DNA of 64,000 nt from NCBI RefSeq assembly GCF_003576645.1, contig NC_044924.1, positions 19,382,912 through 19,446,911 on the forward strand, read 5' to 3'. Below, piece by piece: positions 45,234 through 57,179 of the stretch; within the stretch, counting starts at the first letter, position 1; each line of letters opens with the position of its first letter. The translations under genes were made by a program, and so were the position numbers. The notes below the pieces were generated by a model. That model ran no database searches. It had not been told where the DNA came from and saw only the letters and a program-made list of their open reading frames with translations. The DNA comes from Ipomoea triloba. Taxonomy: Eukaryota > Streptophyta > Magnoliopsida > Solanales > Convolvulaceae.

Positions 45234-48200
45234 TTGCAGGACACCAGGGACGTGTGGTTCATTGACAGTGGATGTTCGAGACATATGACGGGAAATCTAA
45301 CACTGCTAGAGAACATCCAACCTATCGAAGGTCCCTTGGTGACATTTGGCGACAACGAGAAGAAGGGACGCACAAAAGCTGTTGGTAAAATTCAAAAGAA
45401 TGAGCTGGTTATTAAGGGAGTATCCTACGTTGAAGGGCTCAAGTTCAATCTCCTTAGTACAAGCCAGTTCTGTGACAAGGGCTACAAAGTTATCTTCACC
45501 AAAAGCAAATGCCAGATTATGAGCGAGGAATCTCTCGAAGTCGTCTTGGAAGCAGCAAGGAAAGGAAACATGTACATAGTGGATTGGAGGTCTGCAAAAC
45601 CATCCCTATGTATGCTAGCAAGGAGCAAGGAAGATTTATGCTGGGATTGGCATAGTAAGCTTAGTCATCTGAACTTCAAGACTATCAACAAGCTTACTAA
45701 GAGGAACCTAGTGGAAGGACTGCCCAAAGTGACGTTTCGAAAGGATAAAATTTGTGAGGCATGTCAACGTTGCAAACAGATCAAATCCTCTTTCAAGAGC
45801 AAAGCCGAGACATCATCCACTAGACCATTAAGCCTTCTTCACATGGACTTATTTGGCCCAGTAGATCCACCCAGCATCAAGGGAAAGAAGTATACTCTTG
45901 TGGTAGTAGATGACTACACAAGATTCACATGGACCGTGTTCTTAACCAAGAAAAGCGAGACAAAAGCTGCCCTGCCAAATCTTCTGAAGCAGGTCCAAGT
46001 TGAAAAGGATGTCTCGATACTAAAGATTCGGTCAGATCAAGGTGGAGAGTTCGTTAATCAAGTAATCGAGAGCTACTGCAACGAGAACGGGATTCATCAT
46101 CAACTGTCAGCTGCTCGAACGCCTCAGCAAAACGGGGTTGCTGAAAGAAGGAACAGAACTCTCAAAGAAGCCGCAAGGACCATGCTCTCGCAAGCCAACA
46201 TATCACAAGGATTTTGGGCAGAAGCAATCAACACAGCGTGCTATACCCAAAATCGGTCCTTGATCGTGAAAGGAGTTGGAAAGACTCCATATGAGTTGTG
46301 GAATGGAAGAAAACCGAATGTAAGCCACTTCCACACATTCGGGTGCAAATGCTATATCCACAACAATGGGAAGGCTCAACTAAGAACTTTTGAAGAAAAG
46401 GCAGATGATGGAGTATTTCTGGGATACTCATCGACAAGCAAAGCATTCAGAGTCTTCAACAAGCGGGTTTTGGTGGTTGAAGAGTCCATACATGTTACCT
46501 TTGATGAAAGGGCATCGACAGATCAACCATCAAAGACAACGGAAGCAGCTGAGGAAGATCAGCCAGAGTCTATCGAGAGATCAAACTTACCTCTCGAAGA
46601 CAAGCAGTCGATAGTTCGAGACGTAGCGGAACTCCAGTCAGAATCAGATGATGAAGAGTCTACAAAGAAGAAAGCTCCTGACTCAGTTGATCAAATCCAG
46701 ATCATAGATGTTCAACCCACATCTCAACCTTCAACGGAAGTATCAACTGAGGAGCCACAACCCGACCTAAGATGGCTGAGAAGTCACCCTGCTGATCAAG
46801 TAATTGGAGATGTACGTGACAGAGTTCGGACCAGATCAGCATACAGAGAAAGCATGATTGCTTGCTTTCTATCACAAATAGAGCCTAAGGTGATCGATGA
46901 GGCTCTATGTGATCCAGATTGGGTGCAAGCCATGCAAGAGGAACTTCATCAGTTTGAACGGAACGATGTTTGGGAACTAGTTCCGAGACGTCATCATCAG
47001 AATGTCATTGGTACAAAGTGGGTTTTCAGAAACAAGATGAATGAGGATGGAATCATTGTTAGGAACAAGGCCAGACTTGTTGCCAAAGGCTACTGTCAGG
47101 AGGAAGGAATAGATTTTGATGAAACCTTCGCTCCAGTGGCACGTCTCGAAGCCATACGCATCTTTCTCGCATATGCCGCCTTCAAAGACTTTAAGGTATA
47201 TCAAATGGATGTCAAGAGCGCCTTTCTGAACGGACTTCTCGAAGAAGAGGTGTACGTTGAACAACCTCCGGGTTTCTTGAAGGACGTGGGAGCTGACAAA
47301 GTATACAAATTAAAGAAGGCACTTTACGGCTTAAAACAAGCTCCGAGAGCTTGGTATGATACCTTATCCTCTTTTCTACTACAGTGTGGGTTCACCAAAG
47401 GCCTAGTGGACAAAACACTGTTTAGAATTAAGGATGAGGATCACATCTTATTGGTGCAAATCTATGTGGACGATATCATTTTTGGAAGCACCAATCCAGA
47501 CTTGTGCGAGAAGTTCTCCAGGTTGATGAAAGGGAAGTTCGAGATGAGCATGATGGGAGAACTAAACTACTTCCTTGGATTACAAGTGAGACAGCTTAAG
47601 GAAGGTATCTTCATCAATCAGGAGAAATACACCAAGGATCTGCTCAGAAAATACAATATAGAAGGGAAATCCTCAGTCAAAGTACCCATGGGAACCTCTC
47701 TACGTATCGATGTCGACAGTGAAGGTCGAGAGGTCGATCAAACCACATATCGAGGTATCATCGGATCTCTTCTTTATTTAACTGCCAGTAGACCAGATAT
47801 ATCCTTTGCAGTAGGTGTATGTGCTAGATATCAGGCAAGTCCTAAGGAAAGTCACTTAAATGCATCTAAAAAGATCCTTAGATATCTCAAAGGTACGCAA
47901 AGTGTTGGACTTTGGTATTCGAGAGGTGGATCTTTCGAACTTATGGGTTATTCAGATGCGGACTTTGCCGGTTGTAAAATAGATCGAAAGAGCACATCAG
48001 GGACATGTCAGTTTCTAGGTGGAAGACTTGTCTCATGGTTTAGCAAGAAACAGCATTCGATAGCTACAAGCACCGCTGAGGCAGAATATGTAGCAGCTGG
48101 AAGTTGTTGTGCTCAGGTTTTATGGATGAAGCAACAATTACTGGATTATGGTGTTGAATGTAAAGAGGTTAAGATTATGTGTGACAACACCAGCGCAATA

Positions 48201-48295
48201 GCTATCACTTATAATCCAGTATTACATTCAAGGACGAAACACATTGATATCAAATATCACTTCATCCGAGACCATGTTGAGAAAAAGGACATAAC
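45234..48295 (+). CDS. pol: Element G pol: protease, integrase, RT, RNase H
   Basis: Open without stops for more than 3 kb, with no ATG at its start, so it is expected to be translated with gag. Protease: [13 protein letters not shown]. Integrase: [60 protein letters not shown] (D-D-E intact). [49 protein letters not shown] and catalytic YVDD at about 47467. RNase [37 protein letters not shown] and [13 protein letters not shown]. The lone N at 48296 ends it; the usual C-terminal tail is missing there, so the last residues are lost in an assembly join. It is the best-preserved pol in the window. Confidence 0.93.
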
Positions 48296-48296
48296 N

Positions 48297-48913
48297 ACCC
48301 GATCAGTTTGTCTATATACGTTATATCTCGAAGAAGGGTAGTTCGAAAGGTCACTTCGAAAGATAACAAACTGATATCTCTGAACGGAGGAATAAGGAGG
48401 GTTAGGGATCAATCACTCAGGGGGAAGATCCTTAACCAGATCAAGACGGAGGAATAAGGAGGTTTAGGGATCAATCACTCAGGGGGAAGATCCTTAAACT
48501 CATGTGGAAGACAATTCACCTTCGAGAGGTGAATCTGATAAGTTCAACGAATATATGAGGGGGAATGGCTAACTTTGGATATTAATGCTAGCCACGTGGT
48601 CACCGGTTACTGACGGTTTTCCATATTTAAAAATCTTTTCTTGATAAGTGGGAGCATGCTCATATAGTTATTATCCTTTAATACCCCACTATCCTGAACC
48701 TAAAACCGTCCTGTATATTACCAAAAATACCCTTATTTTTTTTTATACGCTGACCGTTATTAGGGGTATTTCTGACCTTTAAATTCTTTTAATTTAACCG
48801 GGATTCATTATCGGGTCAAGCTCTCAACCCTACCCATATATCCAACCCGAATCCACATGATATAAAAGCCAAATTCTTCTTCTTTACCCGGATTCAAGCT
48901 AAAACCGTTTACC
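48297..48913 (+). other. Post-pol spacer of G with repeated purine-rich tracts
   Basis: No gene. A block with GGAGGAATAAGGAGG and CACTCAGGGGGAAGATCC is present twice, 62 bp apart (48384 and 48446), a further GAGGGGGAATGGC lies at about 48557, and TTCGAGAGGTGAATC at about 48523. Multiple polypurine-like tracts after pol are a described Sirevirus feature. The left and right limits are lone N bases, so sequence may be missing at both. Confidence 0.6.
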
Positions 48914-48914
48914 N

Positions 48915-51900
48915 GAGAGGTGACACCGTCGGTAATACAAGTACCCTTCGAGGACAGGGCACAAGCCCAGGGGGAACCTCAGGCTACACTGGCCACTGAG
49001 GTTGAGAGAGTGCCCCCTACCAGGTCCCTGTCAAGAGGTTTGTGTGATGATCTTCATGATGATATTATTGCTGAGGGTACTGGTCAATCTGTGTTTGAAC
49101 CTCGAGAGGAGACTCGAGAAGTTGAAGGTACTGGGATCAGTGATCCAATACAGGGTGATGATGTGGAACCACGACAGGTGGTTCGAGAGATAGATGTTCC
49201 AGCAGCTGAAGCTCAGGATTACATGGTAGCTGCTGATGGTCAGGGCATTGTGGTCAGGGACCCAGTGCAAAATGTTCTGAATGTTGAGTTGACACCCACT
49301 GAATCTGCTCAGATTGATAGATCGGTTGCTCAAGTAATAGCAGATGTCAGATTGGAAGATGATCTCTCGGATAATGGTCGAGAGATCACTACTATAGAGG
49401 TTCTGTCTGACGGACAGAATGATGGAGAAGAAGAGGTCACTACTCAGTCACCTATTCTTGATGACTTCTCTAGGGTGATCAGGTGGATCAACTGGAGAAC
49501 CAGTCCTTTCACTCAACTGATGGCCCAAGCAGCTGAAATGGAGGCAGAAGAACAGTTTGCACTCCAGTGNGGGGTTGCTCACGATGATATTGCAACAGCC
49601 GCAATCCCACTGTCTCAAGTCAGTAACTCTGCTCTGGACGAACAGGTAGAAGCTTCGAGAGGTGAATCCGAGACCTCTGAAGCACTCCAAGTGGCACCCA
49701 ACACCGTTCTACCTTTGCCACCACCTGCGTCCACACCCTCGATTGACAACGATGAAGCTCAGACAGTTCGAGAGGATGTAGTTCCGTTGCTCACACTGCC
49801 GGGTTTTCCTACTGCTCCTGAAATAATTATCATTCCAGACTCATCGGAGCAGACCGAAATGCAGTCCAATGAGCACTTAGAGCAGATTGCCCCAAGTCCT
49901 GCTGGTTCGAGGAGTACTGAGGAGGACGATGCGACCATCGAAGGTGGAAACCGGGAAGCACCTGTCGACACTTCGTCTCCAACCTCACCAGCAGATGACC
50001 AAGTTCCCAGCACTGATTCGAGAGGTGACGCTGAGGGGGAACTTCTATTAGATGGAAACCGGGAAGCGTCCAATACCGAAGAACCCTCCCCGGCTGATCC
50101 AATCTCCACAGTTGCTGAAGCTGAGGCTCCAGGTTCGAGAGGTGAAGAGCAACAAGTGATCCATCCCTCAGGTGGAAACCGGGAAGCGCCTGACATGGAG
50201 CTACCTTCGAGCTCTGAACCCGGTGTCCCTGTGGCTCCTCAGACACTTAATCGAGAGGTGGACTCGCAACTGCAAGTCATGGGTGGAAATCTGGAAGCAC
50301 CCAAGTCCCCTCCAACAAAAGGTACATCTCGATCCTCTTCTCCTACTTCTGACTATAATCAACAGGCCGAAGAAGTCTTCATTGGCGAAGTGCGTCAATT
50401 CATGGCTGATCAATCTCAGAAGATGGCTCAGCTCGAAAGAATACTCGTTGTTGTCCGCAATGCTGCAATGCCTGCTGCTGGCACAAGTGAATCCCAAGGC
50501 CGTCATGCCGAACTTCTCGAACAGGCAATATGGGCTGAGGATGCAACACGGAAAGCCACTGATGAAGCTGCTGTAGCTCGAGCAGAGGCTGCAAGTGCGA
50601 GGGCTGAATTAGCCGAGATGCGAGCAGAGCTTCGAGCCTTCCAACATTCCAGTGAACTTCGACAGGATGTGATGAAGGCTATACTCGATGACCTGTCGAA
50701 CCAAGTGCCTGCCCAACTTCAAGCAATCTTCGAAGGTATGTCCATCCTCCTTTCCCGTGCTGATGATGCCAACAAGGGGGAAAATAAAGGGAAAAAGAAG
50801 GGGGAAAATACAACAGGCAAGAAAAGGGCAGCAAGTGAACCAGCTGGACCTCCTCCGAAAATACCAAGAATTATGAGCAAAGCAGTGGAGGATGCTAAAC
50901 GAGAAGAAAATCTAAGGGTCCAGCGTAGACTGGAAATGGAGAGAAGGAGAGAAGAGGACAGAGAAAGAAGAAGAAAAAGACAAGAACAACAGTCAGAAGA
51001 AGAAAGGAAGATAGATCTTCTCATGACAAGCTTTAAGTTTTGGAACAGAGAAGACACTGAACAAATTCTGACTCTGGAGATATTCAAGCTTCTGAAAATC
51101 ACTGGGATATCTACTCACAGCAATATGTCTCCAGAAGAATGCATTGCCTGGTGGAAAGATGGAGTAATTGATGGTGAGTTCGTGGGGGAAGCTTACAGGA
51201 ACTACAGGCATCNGGGGTTGCTCACGATGATATTGCAACAGCCGCAATCCCACTGTCTCAAGTCAGTAACTCTGCTCTGGACGAACAGGTAGAAGCTTCG
51301 AGAGGTGAATCCGAGACCTCTGAAGCACTCCAAGTGGCACCCAACACCGTTCTACCTTTGCCACCACCTGCGTCCACACCCTCGATTGACAACGATGAAG
51401 CTCAGACAGTTCGAGAGGATGTAGTTCCGTTGCTCACACTGCCGGGTTTTCCTACTGCTCCTGAAATAATTATCATTCCAGACTCATCGGAGCAGACCGA
51501 AATGCAGTCCAATGAGCACTTAGAGCAGATTGCCCCAAGTCCTGCTGGTTCGAGGAGTACTGAGGAGGACGATGCGACCATCGAAGGTGGAAACCGGGAA
51601 GCACCTGTCGACACTTCGTCTCCAACCTCACCAGCAGATGACCAAGTTCCCAGCACTGATTCGAGAGGTGACGCTGAGGGGGAACTTCTATTAGATGGAA
51701 ACCGGGAAGCGTCCAATACCGAAGAACCCTCCCCGGCTGATCCAATCTCCACAGTTGCTGAAGCTGAGGCTCCAGGTTCGAGAGGTGAAGAGCAACAAGT
51801 GATCCATCCCTCAGGTGGAAACCGGGAAGCGCCTGACATGGAGCTACCTTCGAGCTCTGAACCCGGTGTCCCTGTGGCTCCTCAGACACTTAATCGAGAG

Positions 51901-52953
51901 GTGGACTCGCAACTGCAAGTCATGGGTGGAAATCTGGAAGCACCCAAGTCCCCTCCAACAAAAGGTACATCTCGATCCTCTTCTCCTACTTCTGACTATA
52001 ATCAACAGGCCGAAGAAGTCTTCATTGGCGAAGTGCGTCAATTCATGGCTGATCAATCTCAGAAGATGGCTCAGCTCGAAAGAATACTCGTTGTTGTCCG
52101 CAATGCTGCAATGCCTGCTGCTGGCACAAGTGAATCCCAAGGCCGTCATGCCGAACTTCTCGAACAGGCAATATGGGCTGAGGATGCAACACGGAAAGCC
52201 ACTGATGAAGCTGCTGTAGCTCGAGCAGAGGCTGCAAGTGCGAGGGCTGAATTAGCCGAGATGCGAGCAGAGCTTCGAGCCTTCCAACATTCCAGTGAAC
52301 TTCGACAGGATGTGATGAAGGCTATACTCGATGACCTGTCGAACCAAGTGCCTGCCCAACTTCAAGCAATCTTCGAAGGTATGTCCATCCTCCTTTCCCG
52401 TGCTGATGATGCCAACAAGGGGGAAAATAAAGGGAAAAAGAAGGGGGAAAATACAACAGGCAAGAAAAGGGCAGCAAGTGAACCAGCTGGACCTCCTCCG
52501 AAAATACCAAGAATTATGAGCAAAGCAGTGGAGGATGCTAAACGAGAAGAAAATCTAAGGGTCCAGCGTAGACTGGAAATGGAGAGAAGGAGAGAAGAGG
52601 ACAGAGAAAGAAGAAGAAAAAGACAAGAACAACAGTCAGAAGAAGAAAGGAAGATAGATCTTCTCATGACAAGCTTTAAGTTTTGGAACAGAGAAGACAC
52701 TGAACAAATTCTGACTCTGGAGATATTCAAGCTTCTGAAAATCACTGGGATATCTACTCACAGCAATATGTCTCCAGAAGAATGCATTGCCTGGTGGAAA
52801 GATGGAGTAATTGATGGTGAGTTCGTGGGGGAAGCCTACAGGAACTACAGGCATCTAGATGTCACAGATGAATACTTAAGCCTGGTAAATCCGAAAGACC
52901 CCATCAAGACACGAGAAGCCATTAACAAGAAGAGGAAAGCCAACAAGAAGTAA
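48915..52953 (+). CDS. Element G extra ORF downstream of pol
   Basis: Open frame without stops but with lone N at 48914, 49570 and 51213; no ATG is visible at the start, which probably lies in missing sequence. The segment 49571-51212 repeats as 51214-52855, so the protein is about one third shorter than the span suggests. Seen: an acidic N-terminal region, four imperfect units with GGNREAP or DGNREAS followed by Ser/Pro/Glu and SRGE/SRGD, an Ala/Glu coiled coil (AVARAEAASARAELAEM), a Lys-rich stretch, a strongly charged helix (RRLEMERRREEDRERRRKR) and a C-terminal domain with ECIAWWKDGVIDGEFVGEAY. Sireviruses often carry an env-like ORF here, but I see no signal peptide or membrane helix. 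Function is unknown. Confidence 0.7.
49571..52855 (+). repeat. 1.64-kb tandem duplication bounded by lone N bases
   Basis: 49571-51212 and 51214-52855 are almost identical (one difference noticed: gaagcttaca versus gaagcctaca near the end). The offset is exactly 1643. The copies are separated by N at 51213 and preceded by N at 49570, as expected when one contig is contained in another but placed beside it. Confidence 0.92.
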
Positions 52954-53821
52954 GCTCTCGTGGTCCAAACTCCATCTTATTTCAATGTATTGATGTTTAT
53001 GTTGTTCTTGGTCTTATTTCTTTTAAACTTTTCCACTAAACTCTGCTTTGTAAACATTCCCTTTTATAATCATATATATATCTTTTGCTGGGGGTGTTGC
53101 GTGAGTTCTATTATTCATGTTTTAGTAGAGTATTTGTCAAACTTACCATATGCGCTGAAAAATAAAATCTATGTTAATTCTTTCTATCAAATCAGCCATA
53201 TAGAGTAAGTATAAGTGTTGGCATCATCAAAAAGGGGGAAATTGTTAGGAACATCATGTAATAGGTTTTGATGATACCAACTGTTAAGTAGAAATCCCCA
53301 AGTCTCGATACATAGGCAAAACGCTGTAAGTTCGACAAGTAAACCAAGAGCGAAAATACAACCGGGTAACTTTGAGCTCAACTCGGAAAATATTTAAGCT
53401 TGAGGTAAATTTGTTTGAACATCTTAGAAGTCTCGTGTNGTCACGGATGAATACATAAGCCTGGTAAATCCGAAAGACCCCATCAAGACACGAGAAGCCA
53501 TTAACAAGAAGAGGAAAGCCAACAAGAAGTAAGCTCTCGTGGTCCAAACTCCATCTTATTTCAATGTATTGATGTTTATGTTGTTCTTGGTCTTATTTCT
53601 TTTAAACTTTTCCACTAAACTCTGCTTTGTAAACATTCCCTTTTATAATCATATATATATCTTTTGCTGGGGGTGTTGCGTGAGTTCTATTATTCATGTT
53701 TTAGTAGAGTATTTGTCAAACTTACCATATGCGCTGAAAAATAAAATCTATGTTAATTCTTTCTATCAAATCAGCCATATAGAGTAAGTATAAGTGTTGG
53801 CATCATCAAAAAGGGGGAAAT
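52954..53821 (+). other. 3' noncoding region of G, assembled twice
   Basis: Sequence 52861-53411 recurs as 53440-53990 (offset 579) across the N at 53439. Each copy runs from the ORF C-terminus through AAAAAGGGGGAAAT (the polypurine tract) into an LTR start TGTTAGGAAC (53243 and 53822). The LTR start at 53822 matches the 5' LTR; the one at 53243 differs at many positions. Confidence 0.85.
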
Positions 53822-55682
53822 TGTTAGGAACATCATGTAATAGGTTTTGATGATACCAACTGTTAAGTGAAAATCTCCAAGTCTCGAAAGATAGGAATCA
53901 ATATAAGTTCGACAAGTAAACTAAGAGCGAAAATACAACCGGGTAACTTGAGCTCAACTCGGAAAATATTTAAGCTTGAGGTAAACTTGTNNNNNNNNNN
54001 NNNNNNNNNNNNNNNNNNNNNNNNNNNNNNNNNNNNNNNNNNNNNNNNNNNNNNNNNNNNNNNNNNNNNNNNNNNNNNNNNNNNNNNNNNNNNNNNNNNN
54101 NNNNNNNNNNNNNNNNNNNNNNNNNNNNNNNNNNNNNNNNNNNNNNNNNNNNNNNNNNNNNNNNNNNNNNNNNNNNNNNNNNNNNNNNNNNNNNNNNNNN
54201 NNNNNNNNNNNNNNNNNNNNNNNNNNNNNNNNNNNNNNNNCTGGAGGAATAAGGGTCTGCGAGACATCAACTAAGTCTCGAGACATAAGCAGAGTTCGAG
54301 AGATAGTACCTCTCGATACAACCATCCAGTTCGAGACATAAGCAGAGTTCGAGAGGAAGAGCTCTCAATGCTTGGGTTCGAGACATCAAACAATCGAGAC
54401 ATCAACCTTGGTCTCGATAAACTGACACTTCTCCAGTAATGCTGAATGACAGTCAGGAAGCATACTTAAAGTTTGGAGAAGAAGAATATCATGGAGATAA
54501 AATAATGAAGAGGTGCCGAACGTGAGTTTTCAAAATGGACGGAAATGGATGACACATCAGATTTCCACCACAAACGGTCAAAAGGTGCACCAATGCTGAA
54601 GTGGTCTGATTCCCTACAAACAAGGAATACTGGGAATATAAAAAGAGTAACTTTTACCAAAAGACGAAAGTGGAGCATGGACTCAAGAAAGTGAACTATG
54701 GAATATTCACTACAAGACAAGAGGTTCAAGTTACAAGATCACCACTCCATGAAATATGCTGAAAATATTCAAGACCCATGATCAGCATGGGAGACAAATT
54801 TCAAATGGAATAATTTTCCCTCCAACGGAATTATTCCTCAACTCTCATATAAAAAAGGACGTGAAGACACAAATCAGAAAAAAAGAAGGAACAGAGTTGG
54901 AAAATTTGAAAGAGGTGTCTGATTCAAACGTTCAAGTGCAAGTACTAAATTTGGAATATCATCCTGATATTCAAAACAGCGAGAAAACACATCTTAGTGT
55001 TTGAGAGAGTTACAAAGCTTAAACTGTTATACATCTAGAAGGTGACCGAAGCTGCTCTACACCGAAGTTGATTCAACGATAGCTTGTGGTCAGATTGGAG
55101 TCTGTTACATTCAACTGTGACAACCAAAAACACCTTGCTTTGGATTAAGCAAGAGAGGTGGAGTAACCTGGCAGCTGTCCGAGTGAAAGAAACCTGAGGC
55201 TTGACGCGGGCTTGGTGATCAAAGGTCAAGTGCTCGAGAGGTGGATTAACAAGAAGCGGGGCGAAAAACCTGAGGCTTGAGGTGGGCTTCGTGATCAAAG
55301 CTCAAGCGCTCGATATTGTACTAAAAAGGGAAGTTTTTAGTGCAATCCTTCCAGGGAGTTTCTGGAAGAAGAGTGGACGTAGGCGGGTTGGCCGAACCAC
55401 TTAAAAAATCTCTCTTGCATTTACTTACTTCTTTTATCTCTCGCTAACCTCTCGATTGCACTACATATAAACACACCTCTCGAACTAACTCAAACTCGTG
55501 CTAACTAAAAGGGGATAACATTTTCGCTGCGCATAAAACTTTGTCTTCACCTCGTGAGGTATCGAACCTAAACATCCTAAGTTCAATACACACGAGAGGT
55601 CGAAAAGATTTGCAAAATCTTATACAAGTCTATTCACCCCCTCCCCCCTCTAGACTTGTACCCCATCCCCTTGGGACCAACA
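53822..55682 (+). repeat. Element G 3' LTR with sequencing gap
   Basis: Starts TGTTAGGAAC at 53822, is interrupted by 250 N (53991-54240) and ends GACCAACA at 55682, followed by aaagt and RT sequence of F. Outside the gap it agrees closely with 41141-42879; about 50 bases around 54302-54350 are not in the 5' LTR, and it has fewer copies of the GAGTAAC repeat. Confidence 0.9.
53991..54240. other. Assembly gap (250 N)
   Basis: All 250 bases are N, inside the 3' LTR of G. Frames drawn through it are meaningless. Confidence 1.
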
Positions 55683-57179
55683 AAAGTATCCACTCATTCC
55701 GTCCAAGAAACAGTAGTAGCCGTATCCGCTTACTTTCTCAATCATTTGATCTATAAAGGACAACGGGAAGTGGTCTTTACGAGTGGCTTCGTTGAACTTC
55801 CTATAATCGATACAGACTCTCCATCCAGTTATTTTTCTCGTAGGAATCAATTCCTTGTTGTCATTTTCAGTTACTGTGATTCCGCCTTTCTTGGGCACCA
55901 CATGAGTTGGGCTAACCCATGCACTGTCCGAAATAGGGTAAATCATTCCGACGTCCATAAGTTTTATCACCTCATTTTTCACGACTTCGAATGTGTTCGG
56001 GTTAAGTCGACGATGCGGTTGTGCTACAGGTTTGGACCCCTCTTCCAATAGAATTTTATGTGTGCAAATGGCCGGATTAATCCCTTTCGAATCAGTCATC
56101 CTCCAACCGATTGCTTCTTTGTTTTTCTTCAACACTGCTATTAGCTGTTCTTTTTGTATAGCCGAAAGATCTGTTGCGATGACAATTGGCAACTCCTTCC
56201 CCGATCCTAGGTAAGCATACTCTAGGTGTGTAGGCAAAGGTTTCAACTCTCCTTCTTGTATTATTTCGTCCTCCTCCTTTCTTTTCTCATTTCTCCCATC
56301 AAACTCCTCCCCAAATTCATCAAATTCATCCCCATCATCTCCAACCATTTCCTCCGAGACTTCACCAACAGAATTTATATTTTCAACAAATTCAAAAGCA
56401 CAATCATTATCAATCAAATTAAAACGATCAACCTCTCAGTGTAAAGCAATATGTAAAGTGTTATGCTCATGCTCAAAAGTATTTTCATTACGATTCTTGG
56501 CCCCTATGGGACATTCCCAATTAAAATCATGCCTCTTGGCTTTGGGCACTTCGCATAGATAATCAATCTCATCATGCACGTAGTCGACAAAAAAGCATTC
56601 ATCCCCATCTAGAGGATATTTCATAATTTTAGTTACGTCGAAGCTGGCAGACTTGTCTCCCACACGGATAACGAGTTTGCCTTCCCCCACGTCTGTCAAA
56701 GCTCTAGCGGTCNGATCAAAGCTCAAGTGCTCGATAGGTGGAGTAACAAGAAGCGGGGCGAAAAACCTGAGGCTTGAGGTGGGCTTCGTGATCAAAGCTC
56801 AAGCGCTCGATATTGTACTAAAAAGGGAAGTTTTTAGTGCAATCCTTCCAGGGAGTTTCTGGAAGAAGAGTGGACGTAGGCGGGTTGGCCGAACCACTTA
56901 AAAAATCTCTCTTGCATTTACTTACTTCTTTTATCTCTCGCTAACCTCTCGATTGCACTACATATAAACACACCTCTCGAACTAACTCAAACTCGTGCTA
57001 ACTAAAAGGGGATAACATTTTCGCTGCGCATAAAACTTTGTCTTCACCTCGTGAGGTATCGAACCTAAACATCCTAAGTTCAATACACACGAGAGGTCGA
57101 AAAGATTTGCAAAATCTTATACAAGTCTATTCACCCCCTCCCCCCTCTAGACTTGTACCCCATCCCCTTGGGACCAACA
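55683..57179. repeat. Duplicated right junction of G in F
   Basis: 55683-56712 is minus-strand protease/RT sequence of F and appears unchanged at 57180-58209 (offset 1497). Between them, after the lone N at 56713, 56714-57179 repeats the last 466 bp of the G LTR. Two overlapping contigs placed side by side explain this; a true second junction would need an identical insertion event. Confidence 0.9.

Larger units (their letters stand above)
41141..57179 (+). mobile_element. Element G: Sirevirus-type copia element
   Basis: Plus-strand copia element in the RT of F with target duplication aaagt (41136-41140; also 55683-55687 and 57180-57184 because the right junction is assembled twice). It has a 1739-bp 5' LTR, an initiator-tRNA-Met PBS, gag, pol, a long extra ORF downstream of pol and a 3' LTR. 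The extra ORF, large LTRs, long post-pol spacer and repeated polypurine-like tracts fit the Sirevirus lineage. Five lone N bases, a 250-N gap and duplicated contig ends mean the interior is a mosaic, so the true length is uncertain. Confidence 0.9.

Noticed and set aside
53867..54325. Open frames of about 120-135 codons around 53.9-54.3 kb.
   Set aside because: They run through the 250-N gap and consist mostly of unknown residues.
55650..56417. A second RT/protease gene of F left of 57.1 kb.
   Set aside because: It is identical to 57147-57914 at a constant offset and bounded by a lone N, so it is treated as an assembly duplicate.
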